Source: Tahibacter aquaticus (GTDB taxonomy: Bacteria > Pseudomonadota > Gammaproteobacteria > Xanthomonadales > Rhodanobacteraceae). Taken from it: a DNA stretch of 64,000 bases. The stretch covers positions 62,001-126,000 of the forward strand of contig NZ_SNZH01000002.1 in the NCBI RefSeq assembly GCF_004363655.1. Direction: 5' to 3'. Position 1 is the stretch's first letter. Every line of letters begins with the position of its first letter. Made by a program: the position numbers and the translations under genes. Under the pieces are notes generated by a model. The model saw only the letters and a program-made list of their open reading frames with translations, ran no database searches and was not told the DNA's origin. Positions 52,367 through 61,500 of this stretch are shown one piece after another.

Positions 52367-53527
52367 ATGCAGAACACCAAACACGCCTTGGTGCTGACCG
52401 GCATCGTACTGCCCGGTCATGCCGCGGAATCGGTCTGGCCGGCCCTGGCCAGCTATTTCCGCATGGAACCGGACAAGGTCAGCGCCCAGCTGGTGCCGCG
52501 CGCGCCGGTGACGCTCAAGGAAAGCGATGACCTGGGCAAGCTGCAAGGCTTGCAGGACGGCCTGCGCAGCATCGGCGCCGACAGCGAGATCCACCTGCTG
52601 GACGAGCGCGGCAGCCTGTTTGCGGTGGTCGGCGGCAAGCCGCGCGGACCGGTGCCGCATGCGTTCATCGAGGGCAAGGTGGCCGTCGGCGACTGGTCCG
52701 GCAATGTGGAGGTGGCCAAGGTCGGCGACAACAACTGGGGACCGTTCAGCCGCTTGAACGGCGGTTCGCCTCCCCCGCCGCCGCCGCCGATGGCGCAGCC
52801 ATCGATGCCGCCACCGGCACCGCGCGCCGTGGAAGCGGCCGCGCCGCCGAGCTTCGCCGTCGCACCGGTCGCCGCTGCGCGAGCTGCCGCACCGCCGCCA
52901 TCGCTGCCGGCAGCCGACCCCTACGCCTCGCCGTATGCGGCGCCCGAAGCGCCGCTGGAACGCCACAGCATGATGCTCGACGCCGGCCCGCTGCCGGCGG
53001 GCGAGGCGATCCATGCCGGCTTCTGGCGCCGCGCCGCGGCCTATATCCTCGACTACCTGATCCTGCTGATTCCGATCATCGTGCTCAACATCATTCCCTT
53101 CCTGGGCGTGATCCTGGTCATCGTCGGACGCTGGCTCTACTACGCCCTGATGGAAAGCGGTCCGGCCCAGGCCACGCTGGGCAAGCAGGCCTTCGGCCTC
53201 AAGGTGACCGACGACCAGGGCAACCCGATCAGCTTCGGCCGGGCCAGTGGTCGCTTCTTCGCCGGTGCGGTGTCGTACATCATCCTGTGGATCGGCTATT
53301 TCATGGCCGGCTTCACCGAACGCAAGCAGGCCTTGCACGACATGATTGCCACCACCTGCGTGGTGTTCAACACGGTCGAACCCGGCGAGTCGCACGACGC
53401 CGAACGGCCGCCCATGCCCTGGTACGGCTGGGTGCTGAATATCGGCGCCATTTCCCTGTCGGTGCTGGCGGTATTCGCCTGGATCTTCGCCTTCGCTGCG
53501 CTGTACAAGAACGGCAACTTCAACTGA
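52367..53527 (+). CDS. RDD-domain membrane protein with N-terminal extension
   Basis: 386 residues. N-terminal alpha/beta domain (about 1-100, ALVLTGIVLPGHAAESVW), a Pro/Ala-rich linker (about 130-215, SPPPPPPPMAQPSMPPPAP) and a C-terminal RDD domain (about 225-340) with RRAAAYILDYLILLIPIIVL, GQATLGKQAFGLKV-type ATLGKQAFGLKVTDDQG and GRASGRFFAGAVSYIILWIG, then a final helix. RDD proteins have uncertain roles, some in Na+/H+ exchange. The N-terminal domain may be a soluble sensor. Monocistronic; a GC-rich hairpin follows. Confidence 0.85.
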   Translation: MQNTKHALVLTGIVLPGHAAESVWPALASYFRMEPDKVSAQLVPRAPVTLKESDDLGKLQGLQDGLRSIGADSEIHLLDERGSLFAVVGGKPRGPVPHAFIEGKVAVGDWSGNVEVAKVGDNNWGPFSRLNGGSPPPPPPPMAQPSMPPPAPRAVEAAAPPSFAVAPVAAARAAAPPPSLPAADPYASPYAAPEAPLERHSMMLDAGPLPAGEAIHAGFWRRAAAYILDYLILLIPIIVLNIIPFLGVILVIVGRWLYYALMESGPAQATLGKQAFGLKVTDDQGNPISFGRASGRFFAGAVSYIILWIGYFMAGFTERKQALHDMIATTCVVFNTVEPGESHDAERPPMPWYGWVLNIGAISLSVLAVFAWIFAFAALYKNGNFN

Positions 53528-53533
53528 TAAGCC

Positions 53534-53567
53534 CGGCGCCCGGCCTGCACCAGCAGTCCGGGCGCCG
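53534..53567 (+). terminator. Hairpin after RDD gene
   Basis: CGGCGCCCGG (53534-53543) and CCGGGCGCCG (53558-53567) form a perfect 10-bp stem 7 bp after the stop codon. No long T-run follows (GCTGTTCG), so termination strength is uncertain. Confidence 0.5.
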
Positions 53568-53589
53568 CTGTTCGATGCTGTCGCCGGCG

Positions 53590-54310
53590 GTCGCGCCGCC
53601 AGCGGCAATCCGTCTGCGCCGCCATGCTGGTCCGCGGCCGCTTGCTGCACCACGCGAACCTTGCCGCCTTCCCAGCCCCAGGCCCAGGCCGTCGCCAGCC
53701 CGGTCACTGCGTCGTCGCGCAGCTTGGCCCCGATCGCATGCAGATCGCGCCTGTCCTTGTCCGTCGGTGCGAGCCCGGCCAGCATGCCGTCCAGCTCAGC
53801 CAATGCCTGCTCGCGCAGGCGGCGGCGGTCTGCGCATACGCCAGGTTCAGCCGATACGGCAAAGCCATCGGGTGCGGGCTGTCGTCTGTGGCCTGAGCCA
53901 GTTGCACGGTACGCTGCATTATCGGCACGGCCTTGGCCGGCTGGCCTGCTGTGCGATAGGTGTCCGCCCGTGCCCGCAGCACGAAGGCGATCTGGTAGGC
54001 GCCGTGACCGAGGATCTGCTGCATATGCTCCAGCGCTTCGAGATGGACGCGCTCGGCCTGCGCATGGTGCTGCCGTTCGCTCAAGGCGCTGCCCCATTCG
54101 CCCTGCGCGCACCAGGTCAACCAATCGCTTTCGCCGCTGCTGGCGCGGCGCAGGCGCAGGGCCTCGCGTAGCGCTGCCTCGGCCTCGACGTCGCCGCACC
54201 GCGGAACTGCTCTGGCGCGGCATAGGCAAAGGTAAAAGCCGGCTGCTCGGTGGGCTGGTCGCTGTCATTGCCGGCCAGCAGCTTGCCGACGCCGAAATCC
54301 AGCAGGCGCT
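53590..54310 (-). pseudogene. Ser/Thr protein kinase with TPR repeats, remnant
   Basis: Only pieces remain. The 5' end starts inside the kinase domain at LLDFGVGKLLAG (DFG) and continues to FTFAYAAPEQFRGA (APE motif). It then jumps to TPR-like text (AERVHLEALEHMQQILGHGA, VLRARADTYRTAGQPAKAVP, LAYAQTAAA) and shifts frame to REQALAELDGMLAGLAPTDK. The N-lobe, the catalytic loop and most repeats are missing. Such kinases are commonly encoded directly after an ECF sigma factor, as here. Boundaries are approximate. Confidence 0.65.
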
Positions 54311-54870
54311 GCAGCAGGTTTTGCAGAGTCGTCGCCTTCTCCATCTCCGCCGCCGATGGCCGTCACCATCTTGTTAAGCACGCGGGAGAGCTTGATCCGG
54401 ACACCATCCGGCGTTTCGCCAAGCTCGGCGCCAATTTCCACGAAGCTCATGCCGAATTCGAAGCGCATCACCACCAGCGCCTGATGTTGCGGCGGCAGGC
54501 CGGCCAGCGCTTGTTCGTAGGCGAACAGATTGTCGCGGCCGACGATGCGCTCCAGCGCCGAGCCCTGGTCGACCAGTTCGTTCTGTGCGTCTTCGACCGC
54601 CACGGCAATGCCAGCACGAGCCTCGGTGCCCAGGGTACAGCGCACGGTATTCGGTATTGATGAGGATCTGCCACAGATAGGTTAAGGATGCGCCGGGGTG
54701 CACCGATTCGAATTCGTCTAGCCGGCCCAGCGCTGGAACAGGGGCAACACCCGGCGCACGAGTTCTTCGCATGCGGCGCTGTCGCCATCGTGGATGCGCG
54801 ACAGCAGCAGTTGAGTGGAATGTACGGGCGGCGTCGCAACGACGATGGTGCCCGGCGATACGTCGTTCAT
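54265..54870 (-). pseudogene. ECF sigma-70 family factor, internally deleted and frameshifted
   Basis: Starts MNDVSPGTIVVA with region-2 start LLLSRIHDGDSAACEELVRR and LPLFQRWAG, then a stop. In another frame the text resumes with RLDEFESVHPGASLTYLWQI. In a third frame the region-4 part is intact (NLFAYEQALAGLPPQHQALV, MRFEFGMSFVEIGAELGETP, KLSRVLNKMV). The core of region 2 (the DxxQ-type helix) is missing. So a former sigma factor with at least one deletion and two frame changes. It sits directly upstream of the kinase remnant, suggesting the pair decayed together. Confidence 0.7.
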
Positions 54871-55306
54871 GGCTTGCTCTTCGTTTGCAGCGGCCTGCGG
54901 CCCGGGCAGCGCGGTCGGGCCCTGACTCCGTGCCGATGGACGCAACGATGACTGCTGCGCCACTACGGAAACGTGCGGCACTTCCGACAGCGAACTTCTT
55001 CGCGTTTTTTGCGGCGGTGCAAGTTGGCAGGCGTACTCGTACGTATGCCGATTCCCGCAAAAAAGCGGCGTGTAGAGCGAACTGAGCCAGTATCGCCGCC
55101 AGCTTTTGCCGCTCTCCCGCGGTTGGTCCGAGACAGGCCCATCACCCTGCGTCTGCGAGCGGATTTTTTCGTTGGCTTCGATGGCGCGGCGGTATAGATA
55201 AAGTACTATTTGCCATTTAAAATCATAGTGGAAATATATAGTCAGACGCCGGCTGGCGCAAACGACAGCGGCGATGCCGCCGGCAGCTCCGCCACGCATA
55301 CCCAAC
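54871..55306. other. Gene-less stretch upstream of the sigma remnant
   Basis: 436 bp with no supported gene. An AT-rich island at 55185-55250 (TATAGATAAAG, TTTAAAATCATAG, AATATATAG) stands out in this GC-rich window and probably held the promoter of the sigma/kinase pair. Confidence 0.4.
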
Positions 55307-55339
55307 AAAAAACCCCCGGAAGGATTCCGGGGGTTTTTT
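55307..55339. terminator. Bidirectional rho-independent terminator
   Basis: CCCCCGGAA (55313-55321) and TTCCGGGGG (55325-55333) form a 9-bp stem with a GGA loop, flanked by six A and six T. It is the best intrinsic terminator in the window, ending the DUF1232 transcript from the right. Confidence 0.95.
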
Positions 55340-55398
55340 GGATTCGCCGGACAGCACTCCGGGCAAACAAATACTGTAACGGTGTACTAGCGCACCAC

Positions 55399-55977
55399 TC
55401 AGCCGAACTTGAACAGCGCCGGTTTCCACGAACCGCCCGAACCGCTGTAGGAATCGCGGCGGCGGCGACGCATGCGGTCCTGCAGTTCTTCGCGGCGGCC
55501 TTCCAGCCATTGCGCACGCTGTACTTCGTGGCTGGCCGGGTCTACACCGAGGCGACCGGCTTCGGCATTGCGGAAATCGCAGAAGTCGTCGTAGGCGTCG
55601 AGTTCATGCTTGAGCTCGCGTACGCACAGCTCGATCATGATGGCATCGTCGAGGAAACCCAGCACCGGCACGGTGTCGGGAATGACGTCCTTGGGATCGG
55701 CGAAATAGGTCAGGGCCGACAGGACGCGCACCTTGTCCTCGTCCGGCAGGGCCCAGCCGGCGTCGTGGACCATGGCGATCATGGCGTCGAGCTTGGCCAG
55801 GCGTTCGGCGATGAAGTGCGGCACCTGCACGTTGGCGGAGTCCGCCAGCAGCTTGCGCGCGGCATCGGTGACCTGCTGGGCGCTGAGGTGCTTGGTCTCC
55901 TCCTGCGCCTTCTTCATGCCGTCGATGAAATGCTGCAGATCGGCGTCGCCGAGTTCGATGGTAATGGTCAGAGACAT
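55399..55977 (-). CDS. YkvA-type DUF1232 protein
   Basis: 192 residues. The DUF1232 core (about 80-125) reads VRVLSALTYFADPKDVIPDT then VPVLGFLDDAIMIEL, the hallmark DxIPDxxPxxGxxDD. It is embedded in a longer cytoplasmic protein with a helical N-terminus (LQHFIDGMKKAQEETKHLSA) and an Arg-rich C-terminus (RRRRRDSYSGSGGS). Function of the family is unknown. ATG start; a strong terminator follows. Not linked by operon to its neighbours. Confidence 0.88.
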   Translation of the reverse strand: MSLTITIELGDADLQHFIDGMKKAQEETKHLSAQQVTDAARKLLADSANVQVPHFIAERLAKLDAMIAMVHDAGWALPDEDKVRVLSALTYFADPKDVIPDTVPVLGFLDDAIMIELCVRELKHELDAYDDFCDFRNAEAGRLGVDPASHEVQRAQWLEGRREELQDRMRRRRRDSYSGSGGSWKPALFKFG

Positions 55978-56095
55978 GGCTGGTCTTCAGGCTGCGGAGA
56001 CCTCGCAGACTAGCCAGTGCAGGGGTTTGGCGTCAATTGAACAGTTGGCGGATTCGCGCGGTTCGGCAGAGGGCCGCAGTACCCGCCGCAGACGT

Positions 56096-57937
56096 CTACA
56101 GGATGCCGACCAGACCGGCGCCGAAGGCCGTCACGATGCGCGTATAGATGCTTTTCAGCGGCAGGTCGACGCCGGGGAAATCGCCGACGGGCTCATAGCA
56201 GTCGTAGAAGCCGGGATCGCTCGGACGCAGCGGCGCGCAGCCCGGTTTCAGCTCGAAGCTGGTGGCGTAGCGGAACGGCCAGAAATCGAACAGGGGCAGG
56301 GCGGCGGAAAAATCGTTCATGGCGTTGTTGAGCCGCTCCAGCAGCAGCGGCCGCGGCCGTCGCGCAATCACCCACGCATTCTGCGGTTCGGTGTCGCGCA
56401 GGATGGATTTGCGCAGGGCGGCGGCGAAAGGTACGTCGTGGATGATGAATCCCGATTCGGTGTTGTAGTTGTCCGAACGCGGGTCGAAATTGTGCGAGCC
56501 GATCAGGCTTATGCGTTCGTCGATGACGATGGATTTGGCGTGCATGCCCAGGCGCGGGCCGGTTGTCTGCTCCACGGGTGCCGGCATGTCCAGCTGTTCC
56601 GCGCCGGTGTCCACGGTCTGCTCGCCCTGCTGCTTCAGCGCCGTGAGTTCGGCATAGCCGGGAATCAGCAGTGCCGCGTCGGCGGGAAACGGCTTGAATT
56701 CGTGGATCTCGAAACCGAGGTGCTTGATGTAGCGTTTTTTATATTTGTGCGAAAGCGCATAGACGTAGAACGCATCGGTCGCGGCCAGCGAATTGGTCGA
56801 GACGATGACGCGCAGCTCAGGCTTGCGTTCGCGCAGTTCACGGAAAACACGCCGCGCCGGCCGGCTGATGACGAGGTAGGGTGTCTGCAGCACGATCTCG
56901 TGTTCGGCGCCTTCGAGCAGGGTGATGATGCGCCGGGTCAGCGCCTTGTCCGCCTTGTTTTCCGGTTCCAGCGGCTTGTTCGGCGAATCGGAGAAGTAGT
57001 CCACGTCGGCGACGCGGAAGCTGGGCGCGACAAATGTGCTGGCGACCCAGTTCCAGTCGTCGGCCTGACGCGAGATCGCTTCCACGCGCAGCGGCCGCAC
57101 CCACGGCGGCATGTCCCAGGGCGGCGGCGGATCGCGTTCGGTCTGCAGCAGACGGCGGTTGACGTCCTTGAGCTGGGTCATGCCGCGCGTGCGCTGGTGC
57201 TTCCAGAACTGTTCGAACGAGGCCTGCATCTGCGCGCCGGCACGCACGCCGGTGACCAGCACGTCGCGGTCGCGGTAGTCGAACTCCGGATCCCAGTCGA
57301 AATAGCGGTCTTCGTAGTTGCGTCCGCCGGCGACGCCGGTTTCGCCGTCGATCAGCAACAGCTTGTTGTGCATGCGCTGGTTGAACTTGAAAAAACAGCA
57401 GACGATGCTGGCAGCAAATTCCAGCGGCTGCGTGGTGCCATCGTCGAAGGTAGGGTTGTACAGGCGCAGTTCGAAATTCGCATGCGCCCGCGCCAGCCGC
57501 GCGAGCAGGCTGTAGTCGCCGAGGGAAAACATCTGGTCGGCAATGACACGCACCTTCACGCCGCGCCGTGCAGCCTTGATCAGCTCGTCCAGGAACAGGT
57601 AGCCGGAGTCGTCGGCGGCGAAGATGAAGGTCTGTACTTCGATGCTTTTGCGCGCGCTGCGCACCAGGTGCAGGCGCAGGGCCAGCGAATCGGCGCCGTG
57701 GTCGAGCAGGGTGACGAAGTGCAGCGGCGTGGCCGAGGCAGCACTTTCGCGGTACAGCTCGTGGTAGGGCGAATAGGTGGCGCAGTGGTCGGCGCGCGCG
57801 CAACTGATCTCATGGTCGCGCAGCTGTTCGATCACCGCATCGGCCTTGCGCACGCGCTCGCGCGACAGGGTGCAGCCGCCGAGCAGCAGGCTCGCTCCCA
57901 GCAGCGCCAGAAGCAGGGGCAGGAATCCTTTCCGCAT
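56096..57937 (-). CDS. Phospholipase D-like lipoprotein (cardiolipin synthase-like)
   Basis: 613 residues. Lipoprotein signal with lipobox LLGGCTLS. Two PLD (HKD) motifs: RMHNKLLLIDGETGVAGGRN (His-x-Lys-x4-Asp) and GMHAKSIVIDERISLIGSHN. Both contain His, Lys and Asp, so the enzyme should be active. Domain order and length resemble ClsC/YmdC-type phosphatidyltransferases, and no partner YmdB is present. As a lipoprotein it may act at the periplasmic face of a membrane. ATG 57937 is preferred over a TTG two codons upstream. It starts 7 bp after the YceI stop and is probably co-transcribed. Confidence 0.88.
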   Translation of the reverse strand: MRKGFLPLLLALLGASLLLGGCTLSRERVRKADAVIEQLRDHEISCARADHCATYSPYHELYRESAASATPLHFVTLLDHGADSLALRLHLVRSARKSIEVQTFIFAADDSGYLFLDELIKAARRGVKVRVIADQMFSLGDYSLLARLARAHANFELRLYNPTFDDGTTQPLEFAASIVCCFFKFNQRMHNKLLLIDGETGVAGGRNYEDRYFDWDPEFDYRDRDVLVTGVRAGAQMQASFEQFWKHQRTRGMTQLKDVNRRLLQTERDPPPPWDMPPWVRPLRVEAISRQADDWNWVASTFVAPSFRVADVDYFSDSPNKPLEPENKADKALTRRIITLLEGAEHEIVLQTPYLVISRPARRVFRELRERKPELRVIVSTNSLAATDAFYVYALSHKYKKRYIKHLGFEIHEFKPFPADAALLIPGYAELTALKQQGEQTVDTGAEQLDMPAPVEQTTGPRLGMHAKSIVIDERISLIGSHNFDPRSDNYNTESGFIIHDVPFAAALRKSILRDTEPQNAWVIARRPRPLLLERLNNAMNDFSAALPLFDFWPFRYATSFELKPGCAPLRPSDPGFYDCYEPVGDFPGVDLPLKSIYTRIVTAFGAGLVGIL

Positions 57938-57944
57938 GATCAAT

Positions 57945-58523
57945 TCAATCCGTTGCTGCTTGGGTTGCCGACACGCTCAGGTGCAGGCGTACCTTGTCTG
58001 CCAGGGTGGCGCGGCGTGTGCGCATGCCGAATTCGCTGCGCTGCAGGCTGCCGTCGGCGACGACCGGACAGCTCAGCGCGGCCTGGCCGGGACATTCCGA
58101 GGGCCGTAGCGCAAAGCGCATGGGCTGGGTGCTGCCGCGCAGGGTCAGGCTGCCGACGATGTCGCCGCCCAGGTCCAGCGTAGCCAGGGGAAACGGTTCG
58201 GATTCGAACACGATCTGCGGGTAGCGCGCCGCATCGAAGAACTCGGCCGACTTGACCCAGGCCTCGTAGCTGTCGCGGCGCATGCTCACGTCGGCCACGC
58301 CGATGCGCGCCCATACCTTGACGCTGCGTGCTTCGCGATCGATCTCGACTTCGCCGCTGACATCGCCGAAACGTCCGCCGACATCGAACATCCACATGGC
58401 GCGGATCTCGAATTCGGCGCTGGAGCGCCGTGGGTCCAGGGCGACGCGCTCGGCCGCGACGGCGGACGCGGCCACTCCCCACAGCAGGGCGCCCATGCAG
58501 GCGCCAAGGCGCAGTGCCGGCAT
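57945..58523 (-). CDS. YceI-family periplasmic lipid-binding protein
   Basis: 192 residues: signal peptide (MPALRLGACMGALLWGVAASAVAA) and a YceI lipocalin-like beta barrel (LDPRRSSAEFEIRAMWMFDV, GRFGDVSGEVEIDREA, YPQIVFESEPF, GDIVGSLTLRGSTQPMRFAL). YceI-like proteins bind isoprenoid-type lipids and are often induced by stress or high pH. It lies between sixA and the phospholipase D gene, all on the same strand with short gaps. Ligand unknown. Confidence 0.9.
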   Translation of the reverse strand: MPALRLGACMGALLWGVAASAVAAERVALDPRRSSAEFEIRAMWMFDVGGRFGDVSGEVEIDREARSVKVWARIGVADVSMRRDSYEAWVKSAEFFDAARYPQIVFESEPFPLATLDLGGDIVGSLTLRGSTQPMRFALRPSECPGQAALSCPVVADGSLQRSEFGMRTRRATLADKVRLHLSVSATQAATD

Positions 58524-58536
58524 GGGCGTGGATGGC

Positions 58537-59007
58537 TTAAGGCGACCAGAAGGCTTTGAGGCTGCCGGCGCCCGGCTCTATATCGCCGGCGATTTCCAGC
58601 CAGGCGATACCCGAGGGCGGCATGCCGCGGAATTCACCGGACTGGCCGGTGGCGAGCAGCGCCACCAGGGTCTCGATGCCGGGGTTGTGGCCGACCAGCA
58701 GTACCTGGCCGGCGTCCTTGTGCTGGTCGAGCAGGCCCATCAGGTCGCCGGCCGTGGCTTCGTAGATGCTCGGCTCGTAGCGCGTATCGGAGTACTCCAG
58801 CCGGGCGAGCACGCGCTCCAGGGTTTGCCGCGTGCGCGCCGAGGGCGAACACAGCACCCGTTGCGGACGCGCTCCGCTGGACCTCAGCCAGGCTGCGGCG
58901 GCTTCGGCTTCCGCCTCGCCGGTAAGGCTGAGCGTGCGCTCGGCGTCGGCCTGTTCGGGCGCGGCGTTGCTAGCGTGCGCGTGTCGCAGCAGGATCAGTT
59001 CATGCAT
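58537..59007 (-). CDS. sixA: SixA-like phosphohistidine phosphatase
   Basis: 156 residues of the histidine phosphatase superfamily. RHA motif at the N-terminus (LILLRHAHASN), with a second His in LLVGHNPGIETLV, and SPSARTRQTLER with the conserved Arg. Length matches E. coli SixA (161), which removes phosphate from His of Hpt domains and of the nitrogen PTS. The RHG is RHA here, as in several SixA proteins. Possible targets are the Hpt-bearing kinase at 38.6-41 kb, by inference only. Confidence 0.88.
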   Translation of the reverse strand: MHELILLRHAHASNAAPEQADAERTLSLTGEAEAEAAAAWLRSSGARPQRVLCSPSARTRQTLERVLARLEYSDTRYEPSIYEATAGDLMGLLDQHKDAGQVLLVGHNPGIETLVALLATGQSGEFRGMPPSGIAWLEIAGDIEPGAGSLKAFWSP

Positions 59008-59073
59008 GGCTTGGCTTCCTCGCCTGTCGTGAGGCTCTTATGTTGCACCATGGCCGCGGCGCTGTGGCGACCA

Positions 59074-60786
59074 TCATTCGCGTTCGAACACATAGCCGGA
59101 GTAATGCAGCCGGGTCCGGCCGTCGGCGCGTTCCAGCCGCAGCCGCTCGCCGACGATAGAGCCGATGCCCGGCACGCGCAGCGCGTCGTCCCCTTCCGGC
59201 TGCAGCGGCACCCGCGTCCTGAGCAGCGGAATGTCCAGCGGATAGCTGGCGCTGAGCACGCCGTCGTCGAGTTCCAGCTGCAGCCGGGCGATGCCAAGCT
59301 CGGTGGTCAGGCTGTCGGGATTGAGCAGGCGGTAGCTGCCGGCCAGCGCCTGCACTGCCGCCGGCAGTGGCGGCGGCTGCCAGGCGCTGCCGATCAGGTA
59401 ACTGCGCCGCGCCGCCCAGACGATCAGCACGCGCTGCTGCGCCACCACGGCCGGTGCCACCAGTACGCGGCGCAGCGGCCCCAGGTCCAGCGGTACGCCG
59501 AGCAGGCGCAGATGCAGGCGGAACCAGCCGTCGTCGCGCCGCTCGGCGCTGAAGCGCAGGCCGAGTACGCGCACATCGAAGTCGTCGCCATCGGGGGTCA
59601 GCGCGACCAGGCCGGCCGCGCTGGAGTAATAGCGCGCCGCGCTGTCAGGCCTGGCCGCCGCCGGCCACTCGGCCCGGACAGGCAGGCCGGCCTTGGCTTC
59701 GCGCGGGGCAATGGCGTGGGCGGCTTGCAGCCAGGCATCGAGCAGGGCGTCGATGGTTTCGTCGACCGCATCGCCGGCGTCGGCGCCATTGGCCAGCACG
59801 ATGACAGCGGTGCGCTGGTCCAGCGCGATGTCGATGCGGCCGCGTGCGCCGGGATACAGCGAGCTCAGACGCGCAAGCGTACCGACCTGTGGCCGTCGAT
59901 CGGCGAACAGCGAAAACGCCAGGCCATTGCGGTAGTCCAGGTCCAGCAGACTGTCGCGGTTGTACGGCTGCAGCAGCGATGACAGATCCAGCTGCGGCAC
60001 CGGCGCAGTGAGCTGTTCGGCCAGGCGGGCCAGGTCAGCAATGCTGCCGCGCAGGCCCAGGGCGGCCTGTTCCCGCGCCAGTACGGGCGGTGCTATCGGC
60101 TTGCCCTTGCGGTGGCCTTGCGCATCGTCCTCGCGGGGGGCGAAGCCGGTCTGGACCAGGCCCAGCGGTGTCAGAACCTGGTCCTGCAGCAGCTGGGCAT
60201 AGCTGGCGGCACCCGCCGCGGCGAGCGCCTGGGCGGCCAGCTCCAGGCCGATATTGGAATAGGCATAGACGCTGCCGGGCGGCTGGGCGAAATACAGCGC
60301 CTGGGGCGGCAGCGAGGCAACCCCGGCGGCCGTGCCGGCTTCGTAGTACATGCCGGCAAGCTGGTTGGCAGGCAGGCCAGCGTGGTGGGTCAGCAGCCGG
60401 GTCAGGTTGACGGCGGCGGTATCGCCGCCGGCGATGCGCAGGTCCGGCAGGTAGCGCGTCAGCGGCACTGCCAGGTCGACCTTGCCGGCAGCGGCCAGGC
60501 GCGCAGCCAGGGCGGCGACGAAGATCTTGCTGAGATCGCCAAGGTTGTGGCGCGAGTCGTTGCGCAGCGGCCTGCGCAGGTTGCGATCCGCATAGCCGAA
60601 GCTTTCTACCCAGCGCGCCCGGCCGTCGACGACCAGGGCGATAGACAGTCCCGGCACTTTGCGCGAGCCGGCCAGGCTTTGAAATTCCGGCCGCAATTTC
60701 TGCTGCACCTGAAGCAGCGGTTCATCCGCCCAGGCCAGGGCGGGCAGCAGACACAGCAATAGCAGGCAATAGCGATACCAGGACAT
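59074..60786 (-). CDS. Beta-lactamase/PBP-fold serine hydrolase with altered active site
   Basis: 570 residues with a signal peptide (MSWYRYCLLLLCLLPALAWA). Class C beta-lactamase-like domain (about 30-370): KVPGLSIALVVDGRARWVES, LGDLSKIFVAALAARLAA, YLPDLRIAGGDTAAVNLTRL, LLTHHAGLP, PGSVYAYSNIGLELAAQ, and a beta C-terminal domain (about 410-570). The usual Ser-x-x-Lys reads Asp-Leu-Ser-Lys (GDLSK, codon GAT), so the catalytic Ser is Asp; YSN is intact. Probably not an active hydrolase, though it may bind ligands. No operon partner obvious. Confidence 0.85.
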   Translation of the reverse strand: MSWYRYCLLLLCLLPALAWADEPLLQVQQKLRPEFQSLAGSRKVPGLSIALVVDGRARWVESFGYADRNLRRPLRNDSRHNLGDLSKIFVAALAARLAAAGKVDLAVPLTRYLPDLRIAGGDTAAVNLTRLLTHHAGLPANQLAGMYYEAGTAAGVASLPPQALYFAQPPGSVYAYSNIGLELAAQALAAAGAASYAQLLQDQVLTPLGLVQTGFAPREDDAQGHRKGKPIAPPVLAREQAALGLRGSIADLARLAEQLTAPVPQLDLSSLLQPYNRDSLLDLDYRNGLAFSLFADRRPQVGTLARLSSLYPGARGRIDIALDQRTAVIVLANGADAGDAVDETIDALLDAWLQAAHAIAPREAKAGLPVRAEWPAAARPDSAARYYSSAAGLVALTPDGDDFDVRVLGLRFSAERRDDGWFRLHLRLLGVPLDLGPLRRVLVAPAVVAQQRVLIVWAARRSYLIGSAWQPPPLPAAVQALAGSYRLLNPDSLTTELGIARLQLELDDGVLSASYPLDIPLLRTRVPLQPEGDDALRVPGIGSIVGERLRLERADGRTRLHYSGYVFERE

Positions 60787-60864
60787 GGCCGCAGTGTGAC
60801 CGGTCGGCGTAACGATTTTGCGAAGACGCAGTGTAGAGACTACGCAGCGACGCCGCTCACGCGC

Positions 60865-61500
60865 TCAGGGGCGCTGCTTCTTCAGCCATTTGAACAACGG
60901 CTTCCAGTCGTCCTGGTGCGAACGCACGCTTTCGGAGTGATAGTCGAACAGGCTTTTGCCCAACCCGGTCGCCACGACGTAGCCCTGGGTATCGCGCAGC
61001 TGGGCCACCAGCGGCAGGGCGAATTGCTGCATTTCTTCCAGCGCCAGCTGGCTGGCATGGGTCCATGGCCGCAGGCGGTTGCCGACCACGCCAGCAGCCA
61101 CCTTGCCGCGCTTGACGCGGCTCAGGCCAGCGACCTGCTCGACGAACGGCCTGACCGCTTCCAGATCGAACGGCGAGGGCAGCACCGGCACGATCACGGC
61201 GTCGACGAAGTTCAGCAGTTCCTCGACTTCCTCGGCGGTGATGCCGGCAGCCGTATCGATGACGACGCGATCGACCCCATCGGGCAGGCGTTCGCGCCAG
61301 TTGCGCTTGGTACCGTCGATAGGCAATACGGCGCTGGCCAGGCCGGCGCGGCGTTCGCACCAGTGCCGGCTGGAACCCAGGCGGTCGGCATCGACCAGCA
61401 CGGTGTTCTTGCCGTCGACGGCGTAATGCGCCGCCAGGTGCGTCGCCAGCGTGGTCTTGCCGCTACCGCCTTTGCAACTTGCCAACAGGACTTTCAGCAT
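60865..61500 (-). CDS. ParA-family ATPase, orphan
   Basis: 211 residues. Deviant Walker A CKGGSGKTTLATHLA, VLVDADRLGSSRHW and Walker B-like VVIDTAAGITAEEVEELL, VIVPVLPSPFDLEAV. It belongs to the MinD/ParA superfamily and is closest in style to the short ParA-like proteins found alone on chromosomes (for example MipZ- or PpfA-like). No ParB or parS is visible nearby, so a role in positioning a protein or structure other than the chromosome is possible. ATG 61500 chosen because the P-loop starts by residue 9. Confidence 0.88.
   Translation of the reverse strand: MLKVLLASCKGGSGKTTLATHLAAHYAVDGKNTVLVDADRLGSSRHWCERRAGLASAVLPIDGTKRNWRERLPDGVDRVVIDTAAGITAEEVEELLNFVDAVIVPVLPSPFDLEAVRPFVEQVAGLSRVKRGKVAAGVVGNRLRPWTHASQLALEEMQQFALPLVAQLRDTQGYVVATGLGKSLFDYHSESVRSHQDDWKPLFKWLKKQRP

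Noticed and set aside
50870-54268. A 1132-codon minus-strand frame across fadI and the RDD gene
   Set aside because: It is antisense to two clear genes. Only its beginning (about 53590-53860) carries real text, the C-terminal piece of the kinase remnant.
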